Origin: Ruminococcus sp. FMBCY1
Lineage (GTDB): Bacteria; Bacillota; Clostridia; Oscillospirales; Acutalibacteraceae
Assembly (NCBI RefSeq): GCF_023921805.1
Contig: NZ_CP074197.1
Location: 1,488,001-1,552,000, forward strand
Direction of reading: 5' to 3'
DNA: 64,000 nt
The translations under genes were made by a program, and so were the position numbers. Below the pieces are notes generated by a model, which did not search any database, was not told the DNA's origin, and saw only the letters and a program-made list of their open reading frames with translations. Positions 52,953 to 61,738 of this stretch are shown here, one piece after another; within the stretch, counting starts at the first letter, position 1, and every line of letters begins with the position of its first letter.

Positions 52953-53702
52953 TTATTTTAAAATATATCTGCCCTCTTCTTTATATATTTCTTGCTTACC
53001 GTCAACACAAAATGCTGGCCTGATGCCATTCATATTGCATGCATTCGTGCTTCCAATTTCACCTTCCGGTCCTACTGCATATACACAAGAATCATATGTA
53101 GAATCCGCACTTCTTAACCACCAACTTACAGTAAACTTTCCATTATTCGTAGTAGCAAAACGATTCTTATTATCTTTAAAATACAACAATGGCACCCCTT
53201 CAACTCCGACATGCCCATTTTTTTTATATCCAAGTTCAGTAAAAGACAACAAAAACACTTTTCTTACAATAGTTATCACGCTATCATCTATTTGATTCAA
53301 GCATCGTTCATCTAAAATCTCTATTTCCGAATCTTGAATTAAGCAACGAGTTTGAATAGGTAAATTATCAAAAAACTCTCCCATTAAGTAATTATCAATT
53401 TCGCTTTCTTCATAGTAAGCCGAATAATCACTAACTCTTCTATTCTCTGGAAGAATTTCTTTTCTTAACAAAAGTGTTTTACCATTATAATCATTAGTTA
53501 ATACAATATATGGAACAAATCCTGTTTTTTCTTCAATATATATGATTGGTTCAATTTTACATTTTTCAGAATACGCCAAATCACTTATTGTATTATATTC
53601 CTCGGTTACTGTTTGTCTTTTACTACAAGCATTTAATAGAACTCCAAGAACAATTGCTAATACTACTACTTTTAATACTACTTTATACTTTTTTCTGAAC
53701 AC
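52953..53702 (-). CDS. Lipoprotein with DUF6273-like domain
   Basis: A 249-residue protein with a lipoprotein signal peptide whose lipobox is LLNACSK (Cys about residue 26). The C-terminal part has WWLRSADS, a glycine-rich stretch and GIRPAFCVD, the pattern of DUF6273-type domains found in Clostridia surface proteins. The start is GTG with AAGGAG nine bases away. The gene is visibly more AT-rich than its neighbours and sits next to a chimeric ORF, so it may be acquired DNA. The function is unknown. Confidence 0.75.
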   Translation of the reverse strand: MFRKKYKVVLKVVVLAIVLGVLLNACSKRQTVTEEYNTISDLAYSEKCKIEPIIYIEEKTGFVPYIVLTNDYNGKTLLLRKEILPENRRVSDYSAYYEESEIDNYLMGEFFDNLPIQTRCLIQDSEIEILDERCLNQIDDSVITIVRKVFLLSFTELGYKKNGHVGVEGVPLLYFKDNKNRFATTNNGKFTVSWWLRSADSTYDSCVYAVGPEGEIGSTNACNMNGIRPAFCVDGKQEIYKEEGRYILK

Positions 53703-53714
53703 TTATGTGGCTCC

Positions 53715-54158
53715 TTAATTTCTCTGCTTTTTACGTCTTATTTTTGTAAATGCCATACACATCACTATACTTACCATGATTACAGCCATTAGGCTCCAAA
53801 ATCCAACTGCAGATTCGTCTCCTGTTGAAACAGATTCTATCTTTTCTCCTCCATTTTCATTTGTTCCCGAACCAGAATTGTTACCTGTATTATTATCTTT
53901 TCCCGAATCAGGATTTTCCGATTGAATATCAACAAATGTCAGGGGCTGTGTGCTTTGAGATACTGTTTTAATTTTCAGTTTATTATTATAATATTTTTTA
54001 TTGCTGAAATCTATTATAGCTTTATTACAGCGATAATGATAGCTTAGCAAAATCTCGTTACTTATTGTATCACTTTTGTTTTTATACTCTATATAAAGCC
54101 ACTTGCCCTCATGAATAGCTTTAAATATATTTCTTCCTATGCTGTTAATTACCCTCAC
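53715..54158 (-). pseudogene. Chimeric ORF: helicase fragments joined to a surface-protein tail
   Basis: A 147-codon ORF made of pieces from different protein types. Residues 1-35 (VINSIGRNIFKAIHEGKWLY, IEYKNKSD) look like the N-terminus of large Clostridial AAA/SF1 helicases. Residues about 37-75 (LLSYHYRCNKAIIDFSNKKY, YNNKLKIKT) look like an internal SF1 helicase motif. The remainder is a Ser/Gly/Asn linker and an anchor-like tail: a STGD motif, a membrane helix and KIRRKKQRN, as in sortase-anchored proteins. Two internal deletions would create this. It is probably not functional, though it is open and preceded by AAAGGCG. Confidence 0.55.
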
Positions 54159-54249
54159 CGCCTTTAGTTCTTATATTTCACTGAAATCATTATAGCATAA
54201 ATATTTCATAAAACAACAATTTTATACTAAAAATATTAAAATTTATCCA

Positions 54250-54284
54250 CGCAAAAATAAACACCCGACTAAAAAGCCGAGTGT
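54250..54284 (-). terminator. Terminator of the surface-acylation genes
   Basis: On the minus strand ACACTCGGC, TTTTTA, GTCGGGTGT, then TTATTTTT. It lies just downstream of the DHHW gene that ends at 54308. Confidence 0.8.
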
Positions 54285-54307
54285 CAATTTTACCGCTATT
54301 AATCATT

Positions 54308-55489
54308 TTACGACAGCCACGCAATGTCGGTATCGGTTGCAAGGTTATCTATGCCGTAGAGCACCAGGATATTATCGGGTTTTTCCTGCTGTGCAAGTTC
54401 TGAAATGCTGTTTTTGTAATAACGCATATCGACGAGTATTACCTCACTGTAATTTTCTGCAAGGAACGGCGCAAGACAATGTGAAAAGCTGTCCTTTACA
54501 AGGATAATTTTTCCGCCTGTGGCATTTGTATTCTTGATTCTTGTCATTGCGTGGTTTCCGTCTATGAATACAGGGTATTTATCGTCCTCTTCAAGATGAT
54601 TGTAGAAATACATTGAGTGGTAATCCTGTTTTTCGTCGCCCTCAATAATCTCTACGCTGATATTCTTTTCGGTGTTATTTTTATTGTTCCAAATTTCAAT
54701 GGTATCCGGCTGTGTGAGCCAAAAACCGCTTGTTGAGTAGGTTGTACCGTAGAAATCGTTGTACTTTTCGACCGTAAACAGGCTCTTGTCGGCAGGGGTT
54801 ATTCCGAGCGACTTGCATATTTCCGTATAACCCGTATATGCACCTGCCGTTGTCCAATGATGGTCGGTTTTGTAGTAAAGCTGCGTGCCGTTTGCATAGG
54901 CATTTTTGAATGTGGAACGCAAATCCACAAAATCCGCACCGCTTTCGGTAAGCACTTTCTGTGCGTTCTCGATTTTTTCGTCATCTGTATATGTATCGTG
55001 AACCGCAGGAAGAACATCATTTGCGATGTAGCCTGTTGACGGCACAAGTGTTACCGTTACGGGAACATCGACTGATTTCGCAAAATCTGCGATTGTCTGC
55101 ACATTGCTCTCAAGTGTGTCGGTATCAAGTATCGGCTTATTTATAAGGTAGCCGTTCTTACAATTGTAAACACCGTCTGCGCCGTTGTTGCCGACAGAGA
55201 GATTAAAGTAAGCGTTTGCGCCTACCCATTGGGTACGCATAGGAAAATGGTCGGCAAAGTATTTTTCAAAATCAGTGCCGAATTTGCCGTCAAGCACAGA
55301 ATTTACCGACACTGTCGGGAATTTTTGCAAATATCTTTTTTCGCTTGAGCTGTAATCCGCTTTTGGATTTATCAAAAACCAGATTGCAAAGCCGAATATA
55401 AAAATTATAAATACAAAGCTCGGCAGATGTCGGCAGACAGGCTTTGAGGATTCCATATGTTTTGCTGAATGTTTTGCTGCATATTTCAT
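54308..55489 (-). CDS. DHHW-family (AlgJ/AlgX-like SGNH) protein, probable surface-polymer acetylation
   Basis: A 393-residue protein with an N-terminal membrane anchor (about residues 24-41) and an extracytoplasmic SGNH-type domain carrying the signature KTDHHWTTAGAY (about residue 212) and an SGNH-like Ser in VKDSFSHCLAPF. Such proteins work with an MBOAT partner to transfer acetyl groups to exported polysaccharides. The MBOAT gene is 21 bp upstream in the same transcript. The ribosome site AAAGGAG precedes the ATG. A second DHHW gene is at 58883. Confidence 0.85.
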   Translation of the reverse strand: MKYAAKHSAKHMESSKPVCRHLPSFVFIIFIFGFAIWFLINPKADYSSSEKRYLQKFPTVSVNSVLDGKFGTDFEKYFADHFPMRTQWVGANAYFNLSVGNNGADGVYNCKNGYLINKPILDTDTLESNVQTIADFAKSVDVPVTVTLVPSTGYIANDVLPAVHDTYTDDEKIENAQKVLTESGADFVDLRSTFKNAYANGTQLYYKTDHHWTTAGAYTGYTEICKSLGITPADKSLFTVEKYNDFYGTTYSTSGFWLTQPDTIEIWNNKNNTEKNISVEIIEGDEKQDYHSMYFYNHLEEDDKYPVFIDGNHAMTRIKNTNATGGKIILVKDSFSHCLAPFLAENYSEVILVDMRYYKNSISELAQQEKPDNILVLYGIDNLATDTDIAWLS

Positions 55490-55510
55490 AAATACTCTCC
55501 TTTCCTACCG

Positions 55511-56905
55511 TTAAAATCTGAAATATAGGAACGGGTTATAGCTCTGATTTACAAGTGAGGCTGTGCAAAGTACAAGCACAATTGCAACAAATGCGGTCTG
55601 CGCAAAACCGATATACTTTGTATTCTGTACCTTTGCATAAAGCTTTGCCGCAAGCGGTGTGCTTGCAACAGCCGCTGCAATGATAAGCGGCAGGTACGAA
55701 AGTATAAGATTTAAAGCCTGCTCGCCGCAGATACCGTTGCCGAAGTTAAACAAATCTCCGAGGAATGTACCGAGCTTGCTCATATCTGTAAAGTAGAAAA
55801 GTCCCCAGCCGATAACTACTATAAACATTGTGTAGATATGCTGAATTGCCGATGGCAGTTTGTCGAGAACCTTTTTGAAAACAAATTTTTCAAAAATAAG
55901 CAAAACGCCGTAGTAAAGTCCCCATAATACAAAGTTCCATGACGCACCATGCCAAATGCCTGTAAGTCCCCACACAATGAGGAGGTTAAGCACCTGTCTT
56001 TTTACGCCCTTTCTGTTGCCGCCGAGCGGAATATAAACATATTCCTTAAACCATGTGGAAAGCGAAATGTGCCATCTTCTCCAAAACTCGGTAACAGATT
56101 TTGAAATGTACGGATAGTTAAAGTTTTTGAGGAACTCAAAGCCGAGCATATTGCCGAGACCGCAAGCCATATCGGAATAACCCGAAAAGTCAAAATAAAG
56201 CTGAAAGCTGTACGCTATAATTCCTACCCAAGTGCCGACAACGCCGTTTTCGTCGGTTGTGGCAAACATTGCCGTGCTAAGATTACCCATCTGATTTGCA
56301 ATCAAAACTTTCTTGCCAAGACCGATTATAAACAGATTTACACCCTTTGTAAACTCGTCCAAGGTTTCTTTTCTGTTTGTGAGCTGTTCGGCAACATCAC
56401 GGTAACGAACGATAGGGCCTGCAATCAACTGCGGAAAAAGCGCTACATATGTACCGAAGTTAATCGGATTTTTGGATACGGGCGCATCGCCTCTGTAAAC
56501 ATCAATTACATAACTCATTGTCTGGAATGTATAGAAGCTGATACCGATCGGCAAAGAAATCTGCGGAGTCGGCAGATTCAGGAACGGCAGCATATTAACG
56601 GTTTCCACAATCATTCCCGTGTACTTAAACACAGCGAGTGTGCCGATGTCGATAACGCAGGTAAGTATCAGCACAAGTTTCCGCTTTTTCGGGTCATCTT
56701 TAAATTTATCTACAAGGTATCCGCCTATGTAGTTTACGGCTATGTTTATGAGCATAAGCACGATAAGTTTCGGCTCGCCCCAGCCGTAGAACAAAAGGTT
56801 TATAAAGAACAGAAAAATGTTTCTGCCTTTTCTCGGCACAATGTAATATATGAGCAGAGTAAGCGGCAGATACGCAAACATAAATACAAGGCTTGAAAAA
56901 ACCAA
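55511..56905 (-). CDS. MBOAT-family O-acyltransferase (AlgI/DltB-like)
   Basis: A 464-residue polytopic membrane enzyme that passes acyl groups across the membrane to surface polymers. It carries FWRRWHISLSTWFKEYVYIP and the catalytic His in GLTGIWHGASWNFVLWG. The start is TTG at 56903-56905 giving MVFSSLVFMFAYLPLTLL, the usual family N-terminus, with GGGGG upstream; a TTG at 56920 is rejected because it overlaps the ribosome site. It is coupled with the DHHW gene downstream. Confidence 0.9.
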   Translation of the reverse strand: MVFSSLVFMFAYLPLTLLIYYIVPRKGRNIFLFFINLLFYGWGEPKLIVLMLINIAVNYIGGYLVDKFKDDPKKRKLVLILTCVIDIGTLAVFKYTGMIVETVNMLPFLNLPTPQISLPIGISFYTFQTMSYVIDVYRGDAPVSKNPINFGTYVALFPQLIAGPIVRYRDVAEQLTNRKETLDEFTKGVNLFIIGLGKKVLIANQMGNLSTAMFATTDENGVVGTWVGIIAYSFQLYFDFSGYSDMACGLGNMLGFEFLKNFNYPYISKSVTEFWRRWHISLSTWFKEYVYIPLGGNRKGVKRQVLNLLIVWGLTGIWHGASWNFVLWGLYYGVLLIFEKFVFKKVLDKLPSAIQHIYTMFIVVIGWGLFYFTDMSKLGTFLGDLFNFGNGICGEQALNLILSYLPLIIAAAVASTPLAAKLYAKVQNTKYIGFAQTAFVAIVLVLCTASLVNQSYNPFLYFRF

Positions 56906-56970
56906 TCTGTATACCCCCAAATATTCTATAAAATAAGTACAAAATCAAGCGTTATATATCCTTTTTAACC

Positions 56971-57012
56971 TGACAATTCATTGCTCTGAACGCAATATAA
57001 TAATTGTCGGGA
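56971..57012 (-). other. Extended hairpin in the MBOAT gene leader
   Basis: On the minus strand CCCGACAATT pairs with AATTGTCAGG, and inside it ATTGC pairs with GCAAT around GTTCAGA. It lies about 65 bp before the MBOAT start. It could be a leader structure or a second terminator after the M23 gene; no T-run follows. Confidence 0.35.
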
Positions 57013-57030
57013 TTTGCACACCATAAAATA

Positions 57031-57052
57031 CCCTCACCGCTTTTGGTGAGGG
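57031..57052 (-). terminator. Terminator after the M23 gene
   Basis: CCCTCACC, 6-nt loop, GGTGAGGG, followed on the minus strand by TATTTTAT. Confidence 0.65.
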
Positions 57053-57138
57053 CGATTACTGTTTATTTTACATTATTTTTATGGTACAGTCAATGAAATT
57101 AAAGCAAATATAATTGCTGTCCTCGAATTTTGGCATTA

Positions 57139-58104
57139 TCAACTAATTTCTTTAAAAGAAAACTCTCTTTTAAACTCTTTTGTTTCACTGTTTCTGACGG
57201 TTGAGCTTTTATGCTGTTCAAGGGTACTTATGAGTGCGTACATATCCACCCATATTTCGTTGTCGCTTTCCTTTTGGCTTTCGTCAAAAACAAGCTCAAG
57301 CCCTATATGGAGATGGCTTTCGGTAATTCCGTTTATGTTTTCGGTATCGCTGTAACCTGTTCTGCCCACATAGCCTATAACATCGCCTGCCGTAACCGTA
57401 TCGCCCTCCTTGAGGTTCTCAGCATAGGGGCGGTTCTGCCGCAAATGCGCATAATACCAATACCTTTTATTGTCAAGCGAGCGTATGCCGATTCGCCAAC
57501 CGCCGTATCTGTTCCAGCCGAGGCACTCGACCTTGCCCGATTCAACGGCTATAACGGGAGTACCGACTGCCGACATCAGGTCGTGTCCCAAATGCGGTCT
57601 TGTGTATCCGAATGTCCGCTTTGCACCGAAGTCATCGTAATGCGAATACGGAAAAGTCTTTGCAATCGGCGAAAACCACCGCACTCCGTAGTCCTGCTTT
57701 ATACTGCCGTCAGACTGTTCTTCCTCAAAATTTCCAACCATACCGCTGAGCACTGCCGTATATACATTATAATAATATGTATAGTATTTCATATCCTTGG
57801 TAAGCTCGGCTATTGTTTTGCCGTCTTTCAGCTTTTCGCAGAGGTTATCCATATCGCTTTGCTTGTATTTTGAAAAATCGCCGCCGTATTTTGCGCCGAG
57901 GTACGATAAAATTTCTATATAATTCAGTTTGGTATCTTCCGACTGTGAAGAAACATCGTAACTGACGGCTTTTTGCAGAGCGTCTGCCGTAACATTAAAT
58001 TCCGCATACTTTATAAAATTATCGGTTTCCTTTCCGCCGACAATCGTCATAACCGAACAGGCAAGCACAAAAGCAGAAATAAGCAATAAAATAATCCGTT
58101 TCAT
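57139..58104 (-). CDS. M23-family metallopeptidase (LytM domain), exported
   Basis: A 321-residue exported protein with an N-terminal signal or membrane anchor (about residues 3-22) and a C-terminal LytM domain. The zinc ligands are in RPHLGHDLMS (HxxxD) and ESHLHIGLEL (HxH), and the strand GTPVIAVESGKVECLGWN is typical. It would cut peptidoglycan cross-links, or be a SpoIIQ-like non-enzymatic partner; both metal motifs are intact. Its start codon is inside a very strong hairpin. It lies between two DHHW genes. Confidence 0.88.
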   Translation of the reverse strand: MKRIILLLISAFVLACSVMTIVGGKETDNFIKYAEFNVTADALQKAVSYDVSSQSEDTKLNYIEILSYLGAKYGGDFSKYKQSDMDNLCEKLKDGKTIAELTKDMKYYTYYYNVYTAVLSGMVGNFEEEQSDGSIKQDYGVRWFSPIAKTFPYSHYDDFGAKRTFGYTRPHLGHDLMSAVGTPVIAVESGKVECLGWNRYGGWRIGIRSLDNKRYWYYAHLRQNRPYAENLKEGDTVTAGDVIGYVGRTGYSDTENINGITESHLHIGLELVFDESQKESDNEIWVDMYALISTLEQHKSSTVRNSETKEFKREFSFKEIS

Positions 58105-58138
58105 ATATAATCACCCGATTATATATATGAAACGGATT
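58093..58138 (-). promoter_or_regulatory. Hairpin enclosing the start codon and ribosome site of the M23 gene
   Basis: A near-perfect inverted repeat of 20 and 22 nt (AATCCGTTTCATATATAATC at 58093-58112; its partner at 58117-58138 has one extra AT) around ACCC. In the mRNA the loop holds the GGGT of the ribosome site and the 3' arm holds ATGAAACGGATT, the first four codons. Translation should be blocked unless the stem opens. Confidence 0.75.
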
Positions 58139-58143
58139 TCAAA

Positions 58144-58842
58144 TTAATTTCTCATTAAATGTATTGCGGTTTCGGCTTTTTCTATAATTCTTAAATCGTT
58201 GTCATAGGTGCAAAGTTTTCGTGCCTGCTGGAGGTCAACCCAGATGTAACTGTCGATTTCTTCCTCCTGAATTTTTACGCTGTCGGTAAACGCCTGTGCA
58301 AGGAAGAACACTACCCGCTTGCGAATTTTGCCGAACGGGCAATACTCGCTGATTTCTCTAAATCCCTTTGCAAGGGTAACATCAAGCCCTGTTTCCTCTT
58401 TGATTTCTCTCAAAGCGGTTTCCTGCTCGTTTTCGTCGTTTTCTATATGACCTTTCGGAAAGCTCCAATATCTGCCGTTGCTGTTCTTCACAAGCAATAC
58501 CTTTGTATTCTGCTTGTTGCGGTAAAAAATCACCGCACCGCAGGATTTTTCGTAAAGACAGCTTATACTCTCCACTTTTACATTACGCAAGCGGGCAAGT
58601 ATTTTTTTAAGCTCCGGCTCGTAATAAATCTCTCCGTACGGAGCGACTATGAATTTATCGCCCTTGAGTCCCTCAAATTTGGCAACGGCAATAACCACAC
58701 CGTCAAAGTATTCTTCAACTCTGTCCTTGCGTGTAACAAGATAAGCGCTTTTGTTTGAAAAGGAATTGCCCGAAACATAGGCGGAGAAAAAACCTTTTCC
58801 GACCTTGCCAAACACATTTACTCTTACATTTTCCGCAAGCAT
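58144..58842 (-). CDS. Nudix hydrolase with N-terminal PF-unknown domain
   Basis: A 232-residue protein. The Nudix half (about residues 100-225) has a full Nudix box, GHIENDENEQETALREIKEE then TGL, of the Ap4A-hydrolase/MutT type, preceded by GRYWSFPKGH. The first 95 residues (MLAENVRVNVFGKVGKGFFS onward) form a separate domain with PYGEIYYEPELKK that I do not recognise with confidence. It sits between the second DHHW gene and M23, so a role in nucleotide or activated-precursor turnover is possible. The ribosome site AAGGAGG precedes the ATG. Confidence 0.8.
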   Translation of the reverse strand: MLAENVRVNVFGKVGKGFFSAYVSGNSFSNKSAYLVTRKDRVEEYFDGVVIAVAKFEGLKGDKFIVAPYGEIYYEPELKKILARLRNVKVESISCLYEKSCGAVIFYRNKQNTKVLLVKNSNGRYWSFPKGHIENDENEQETALREIKEETGLDVTLAKGFREISEYCPFGKIRKRVVFFLAQAFTDSVKIQEEEIDSYIWVDLQQARKLCTYDNDLRIIEKAETAIHLMRN

Positions 58843-58882
58843 TGCCGCTGCCTCCTTTCTTAATTCAAATAAAAATCAACAA

Positions 58883-60178
58883 TTAATTCAGTAAGCCGTC
58901 CATACTGTCGAGCTGTACCTGAGTATTTGCACTCATAATGCCGTTGAGGTAAAGAACCTCTGTAATGCCGTTCTGCTTGCAGTAGTCTGCAAGATTCTGT
59001 CCGAAATATCTGAAATCTATAATATGAACTTCGGAATAATTATTTGTAAGATACGGTGAGAATGCGTTGCCGTAGCTTTCTTTGACAACGGCAATCTTCT
59101 TGCCCGTACCGTTTTCGGAATCGGAATGTAAAACCGTGAGCGGATTGTCGCCCATAATAAATAAACTGTATGTATTTGAACCCGCCTCCGCATACTGATA
59201 ATAAGGCGAATCGTAGTTTGATACAGTGCCGTTTGAATCCGTAATATCCATTGTAACATTATAAGGGAATGTCCAATAGCTTACGGTATCGGTTGTAAGT
59301 CCGTCATTTGTGTTTGCAAACGAACCCGTAAAGCCCTCAATTTTATTTTCCGTGCAAGTGCTTAAATCAAGAACAGCCTGATTTGTTGCCTCCGCAAACG
59401 CTGTATATGCGTAATATGCGCCAAGTCCTGTCCAGTGGTGGTCGGAATTGTAATAAACATATTCGTTGCAGTGCTCGGCAATTTTGTTGTAAGCATTTAT
59501 CGGTGTTACAGAGCTGTTTAGCTTTGAATAAATCTGCTTGATGTTCTCTGCCTGTGAATCCGACGGAGCGGAGCTGTTTTTAAGTCTTTGCGGAAGTCCC
59601 ATTTCCGTATGGTTGGGAACAACCATATTGTAAACCTTAATTCCGCTTAACTTCTGCTGATAGCTGTTGATTGAATCGGCATAAAGCTGTGCTCTGTATT
59701 CATCGCCGCCGAAAAGCTCATATGCGGCGCCGTTCCAGATGTAAGCGTTTGTACCCATATATCCTGTTGTGTTATCGTCCTTAATATTAGGCGTAACAAA
59801 ATTAAGTGCCGCTGCGTTTGCTGCTTGTGTTGCGGGTTGAGTGGTTGCTGCCTGTGTAGGCGGTATTGTTTTATCGGAATTATTGTCAACTTTTTTGTCC
59901 GAACCGGTACAGGCTCTGAACATTGAAGAAATTATTGTGATTATAAGTATTAATATAAGTATTCCAACACTTACAATAATAATGCGGTTTCTAAGTCTTC
60001 TGCTGAATCTTTTTCTTTTAGGCGGCTTGCGATGCACATTATTTCGATTATTAGGTACAGGCCCTCTGCCGTTTTGCGGCGGTCTGTTCATCGGCTGACG
60101 GTATTCTCTCCTGTATTGACTGCGTTGAGCCGCAACTCTGTCGTCATCAAAATAGTCTAAGTTGTATTTATCTGCCAT
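58883..60178 (-). CDS. DHHW-family protein with cytoplasmic basic N-terminus
   Basis: A 431-residue protein. A charged, Arg/Pro/Asn-rich cytoplasmic start (RREYRQPMNRPPQNGRG) is followed by one membrane helix (IIIVSVGILILILIITIISS, about residues 66-85), a Thr/Gln/Ala linker, and an SGNH-like domain with NSDHHWTGLGAYYAY (about residue 247) and VVKESYGNAFSPYL. It probably takes part in surface-polymer acylation with the MBOAT protein. The start ATG at 60176-60178 follows GGGAGAG; an upstream TTG frame is rejected. It is first in the cluster. Confidence 0.82.
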   Translation of the reverse strand: MADKYNLDYFDDDRVAAQRSQYRREYRQPMNRPPQNGRGPVPNNRNNVHRKPPKRKRFSRRLRNRIIIVSVGILILILIITIISSMFRACTGSDKKVDNNSDKTIPPTQAATTQPATQAANAAALNFVTPNIKDDNTTGYMGTNAYIWNGAAYELFGGDEYRAQLYADSINSYQQKLSGIKVYNMVVPNHTEMGLPQRLKNSSAPSDSQAENIKQIYSKLNSSVTPINAYNKIAEHCNEYVYYNSDHHWTGLGAYYAYTAFAEATNQAVLDLSTCTENKIEGFTGSFANTNDGLTTDTVSYWTFPYNVTMDITDSNGTVSNYDSPYYQYAEAGSNTYSLFIMGDNPLTVLHSDSENGTGKKIAVVKESYGNAFSPYLTNNYSEVHIIDFRYFGQNLADYCKQNGITEVLYLNGIMSANTQVQLDSMDGLLN

Positions 60179-60264
60179 ATATACACTCTCCCGTCTTAAA
60201 AAAAGCAACAGATAATTAAACGCTGTTTCCTCATTATATCATTATATTAATTAAAGCATATTTT

Positions 60265-60293
60265 ATTATACAACATATTTAGTCTAAAAACAA
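60265..60293 (-). promoter_or_regulatory. Promoter of the DHHW/Nudix/M23 unit
   Basis: On the minus strand TTGTTT (60288-60293), a 17-bp spacer, TATAAT (60265-60270), 87 bp before the DHHW start. Confidence 0.65.
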
Positions 60294-60373
60294 TACAATT
60301 TTTCATTTTTCGAGTAAATCCGCAAATGCGGCAAATATTTACATCCATAAGCAAAACAGATTTTAAAATAGAG

Positions 60374-60402
60374 TTGAAACAAAAGGAAAAATACGATATA
60401 AT
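60374..60402 (+). promoter_or_regulatory. Promoter of coaX
   Basis: TTGAAA, a 17-bp spacer, TATAAT, ending 49 bp before the coaX ATG. Confidence 0.75.
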
Positions 60403-60451
60403 TTAGAGTTGCAGGATGTTTTTTCCAAGCAATTACAATGAGGTGATATTT

Positions 60452-61216
60452 ATGTTGCTATGCACGGATGTGGGCAATACAAATATAAAATTTGCACTTT
60501 ACAAAGGTGAAAAACTGCTTATGAAGTTAAGATTTTCCACTAATCGCAGTAAAACCGCCGACGATTACGCAGTTGACCTTTATACTATATTCAGAATAAA
60601 CAATGTTGATGTAAACGAAATTAACGGCTCAATAATCTCAAGCGTAGTACCCATAGTAACCGACCTGCTCGGAAAAGCTATTTTTACTGTGGCAAATGTA
60701 GAAAGTTTGGTTGTCGGACCGGGCATTAAAACAGGTCTTGACATTCGCCTTGACAACCCCGGCGCCGTAGGCTCGGACATTGTATGTATGTGCGTTGCTT
60801 TAAAAGAACAGTACCCCTGCCCGGTAATCGTAATCGGAATGGGCACTGCCACAACCATTCTTTATATGAACGAGCACAAGGCTTATTGCGGCGGAGTTAT
60901 TTTGCCGGGTGTGCAGATTTCACTTGACGCACTTACCGCAAAATGCGCACTTTTGCCGTCGGTCAGTTTTTCTGCGCCGCAAAAGGCAATCGGAACAAAT
61001 ACTGCCGACTGTATACGCAGCGGCATAATTTACGGCAATGCCGCAATGATTGACGGCGTAATCGACCGCTTTGAAGCGGAAACGGGTCACAAATGCACTC
61101 TTGTTGCAACAGGCGGATTTGCACCGCACATTGTAAAGTTCTGCAAAAAAGACATTACCGTAAACGACGACCTTGTACTCGAGGGATTAAGACTTATATA
61201 CGAAAAGAATCTGTAA
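60452..61216 (+). CDS. coaX: Type III pantothenate kinase CoaX
   Basis: Phosphorylates pantothenate, the first committed step from vitamin to CoA, by the feedback-insensitive type III enzyme. It has 254 residues, with MLLCTDVGNTNIKFALYKGE (phosphate 1), ISSVVP, GPGIKTGLDIRLDNPGAVGSD and MGTATTILYMN (phosphate 2), and a third phosphate-loop region CTLVATGGFAPHI. The ATG at 60452 follows GAGGTGAT. It is a single gene with promoter and terminator, and it complements the panBCD/coaBC operon. Confidence 0.96.
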   Translation: MLLCTDVGNTNIKFALYKGEKLLMKLRFSTNRSKTADDYAVDLYTIFRINNVDVNEINGSIISSVVPIVTDLLGKAIFTVANVESLVVGPGIKTGLDIRLDNPGAVGSDIVCMCVALKEQYPCPVIVIGMGTATTILYMNEHKAYCGGVILPGVQISLDALTAKCALLPSVSFSAPQKAIGTNTADCIRSGIIYGNAAMIDGVIDRFEAETGHKCTLVATGGFAPHIVKFCKKDITVNDDLVLEGLRLIYEKNL

Positions 61217-61270
61217 TTATTCGATTTTCAATAATATACAATTTTGTTTTAAACTGCATATCTGTTTGTG

Positions 61271-61306
61271 CACCCTTTTGAATTATTGCATCAAAAGGGT
61301 GTTTTT
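61271..61306 (+). terminator. Rho-independent terminator of coaX
   Basis: CACCCTTTTGA, 9-nt loop, TCAAAAGGGTG, then TTTTTATTATT. Confidence 0.9.
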
Positions 61307-61607
61307 ATTATTCCTTTTATAAATTTGTATTTGATGTTCACATCATTTTTACTAAAAAAGCAAACTCGTTAAACACATACAATTTTGTATGTGTAGAAAT
61401 TTTGCTGATAAACATTTTTGTTTTTGTATAATTTTATTTATTAGTGTGGCGGTTATTTGTTTTTTGTTTCAAAAATATATACATAATTACCAAATAATAA
61501 AATTTTGCATTTTTTAATTTAACAAATATAACAAAGATTTTGTTATATTTGTACAAAATTCTCTTGTTCGCATATAAAATCGTCAAATTTACCGCATTTT
61601 AGCAGTA
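61307..61607. other. Very AT-rich intergenic region before the exopolysaccharide genes
   Basis: About 300 bp of AT-rich DNA with scattered A/T runs between the coaX terminator and the promoter of the cps genes. I see no gene or RNA in it. Confidence 0.4.
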
Positions 61608-61636
61608 TTGATTTTTAAGTTGTTTTCAAATATAAT
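61608..61636 (+). promoter_or_regulatory. Promoter of the exopolysaccharide operon
   Basis: TTGATT (61608-61613), a 17-bp spacer, TATAAT (61631-61636). The leader is about 95 nt and ends with GGGAGGAG before the ATG. Confidence 0.75.
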
Positions 61637-61738
61637 AGTAATGTTATATTTTGAAGAATTATCGGCTTTTATGTTGATTATTGCAACTGCGAAAATGCAT
61701 TTGCGTTTGCTGTAAAAGCTGGGAGGAGAATCATTTTA

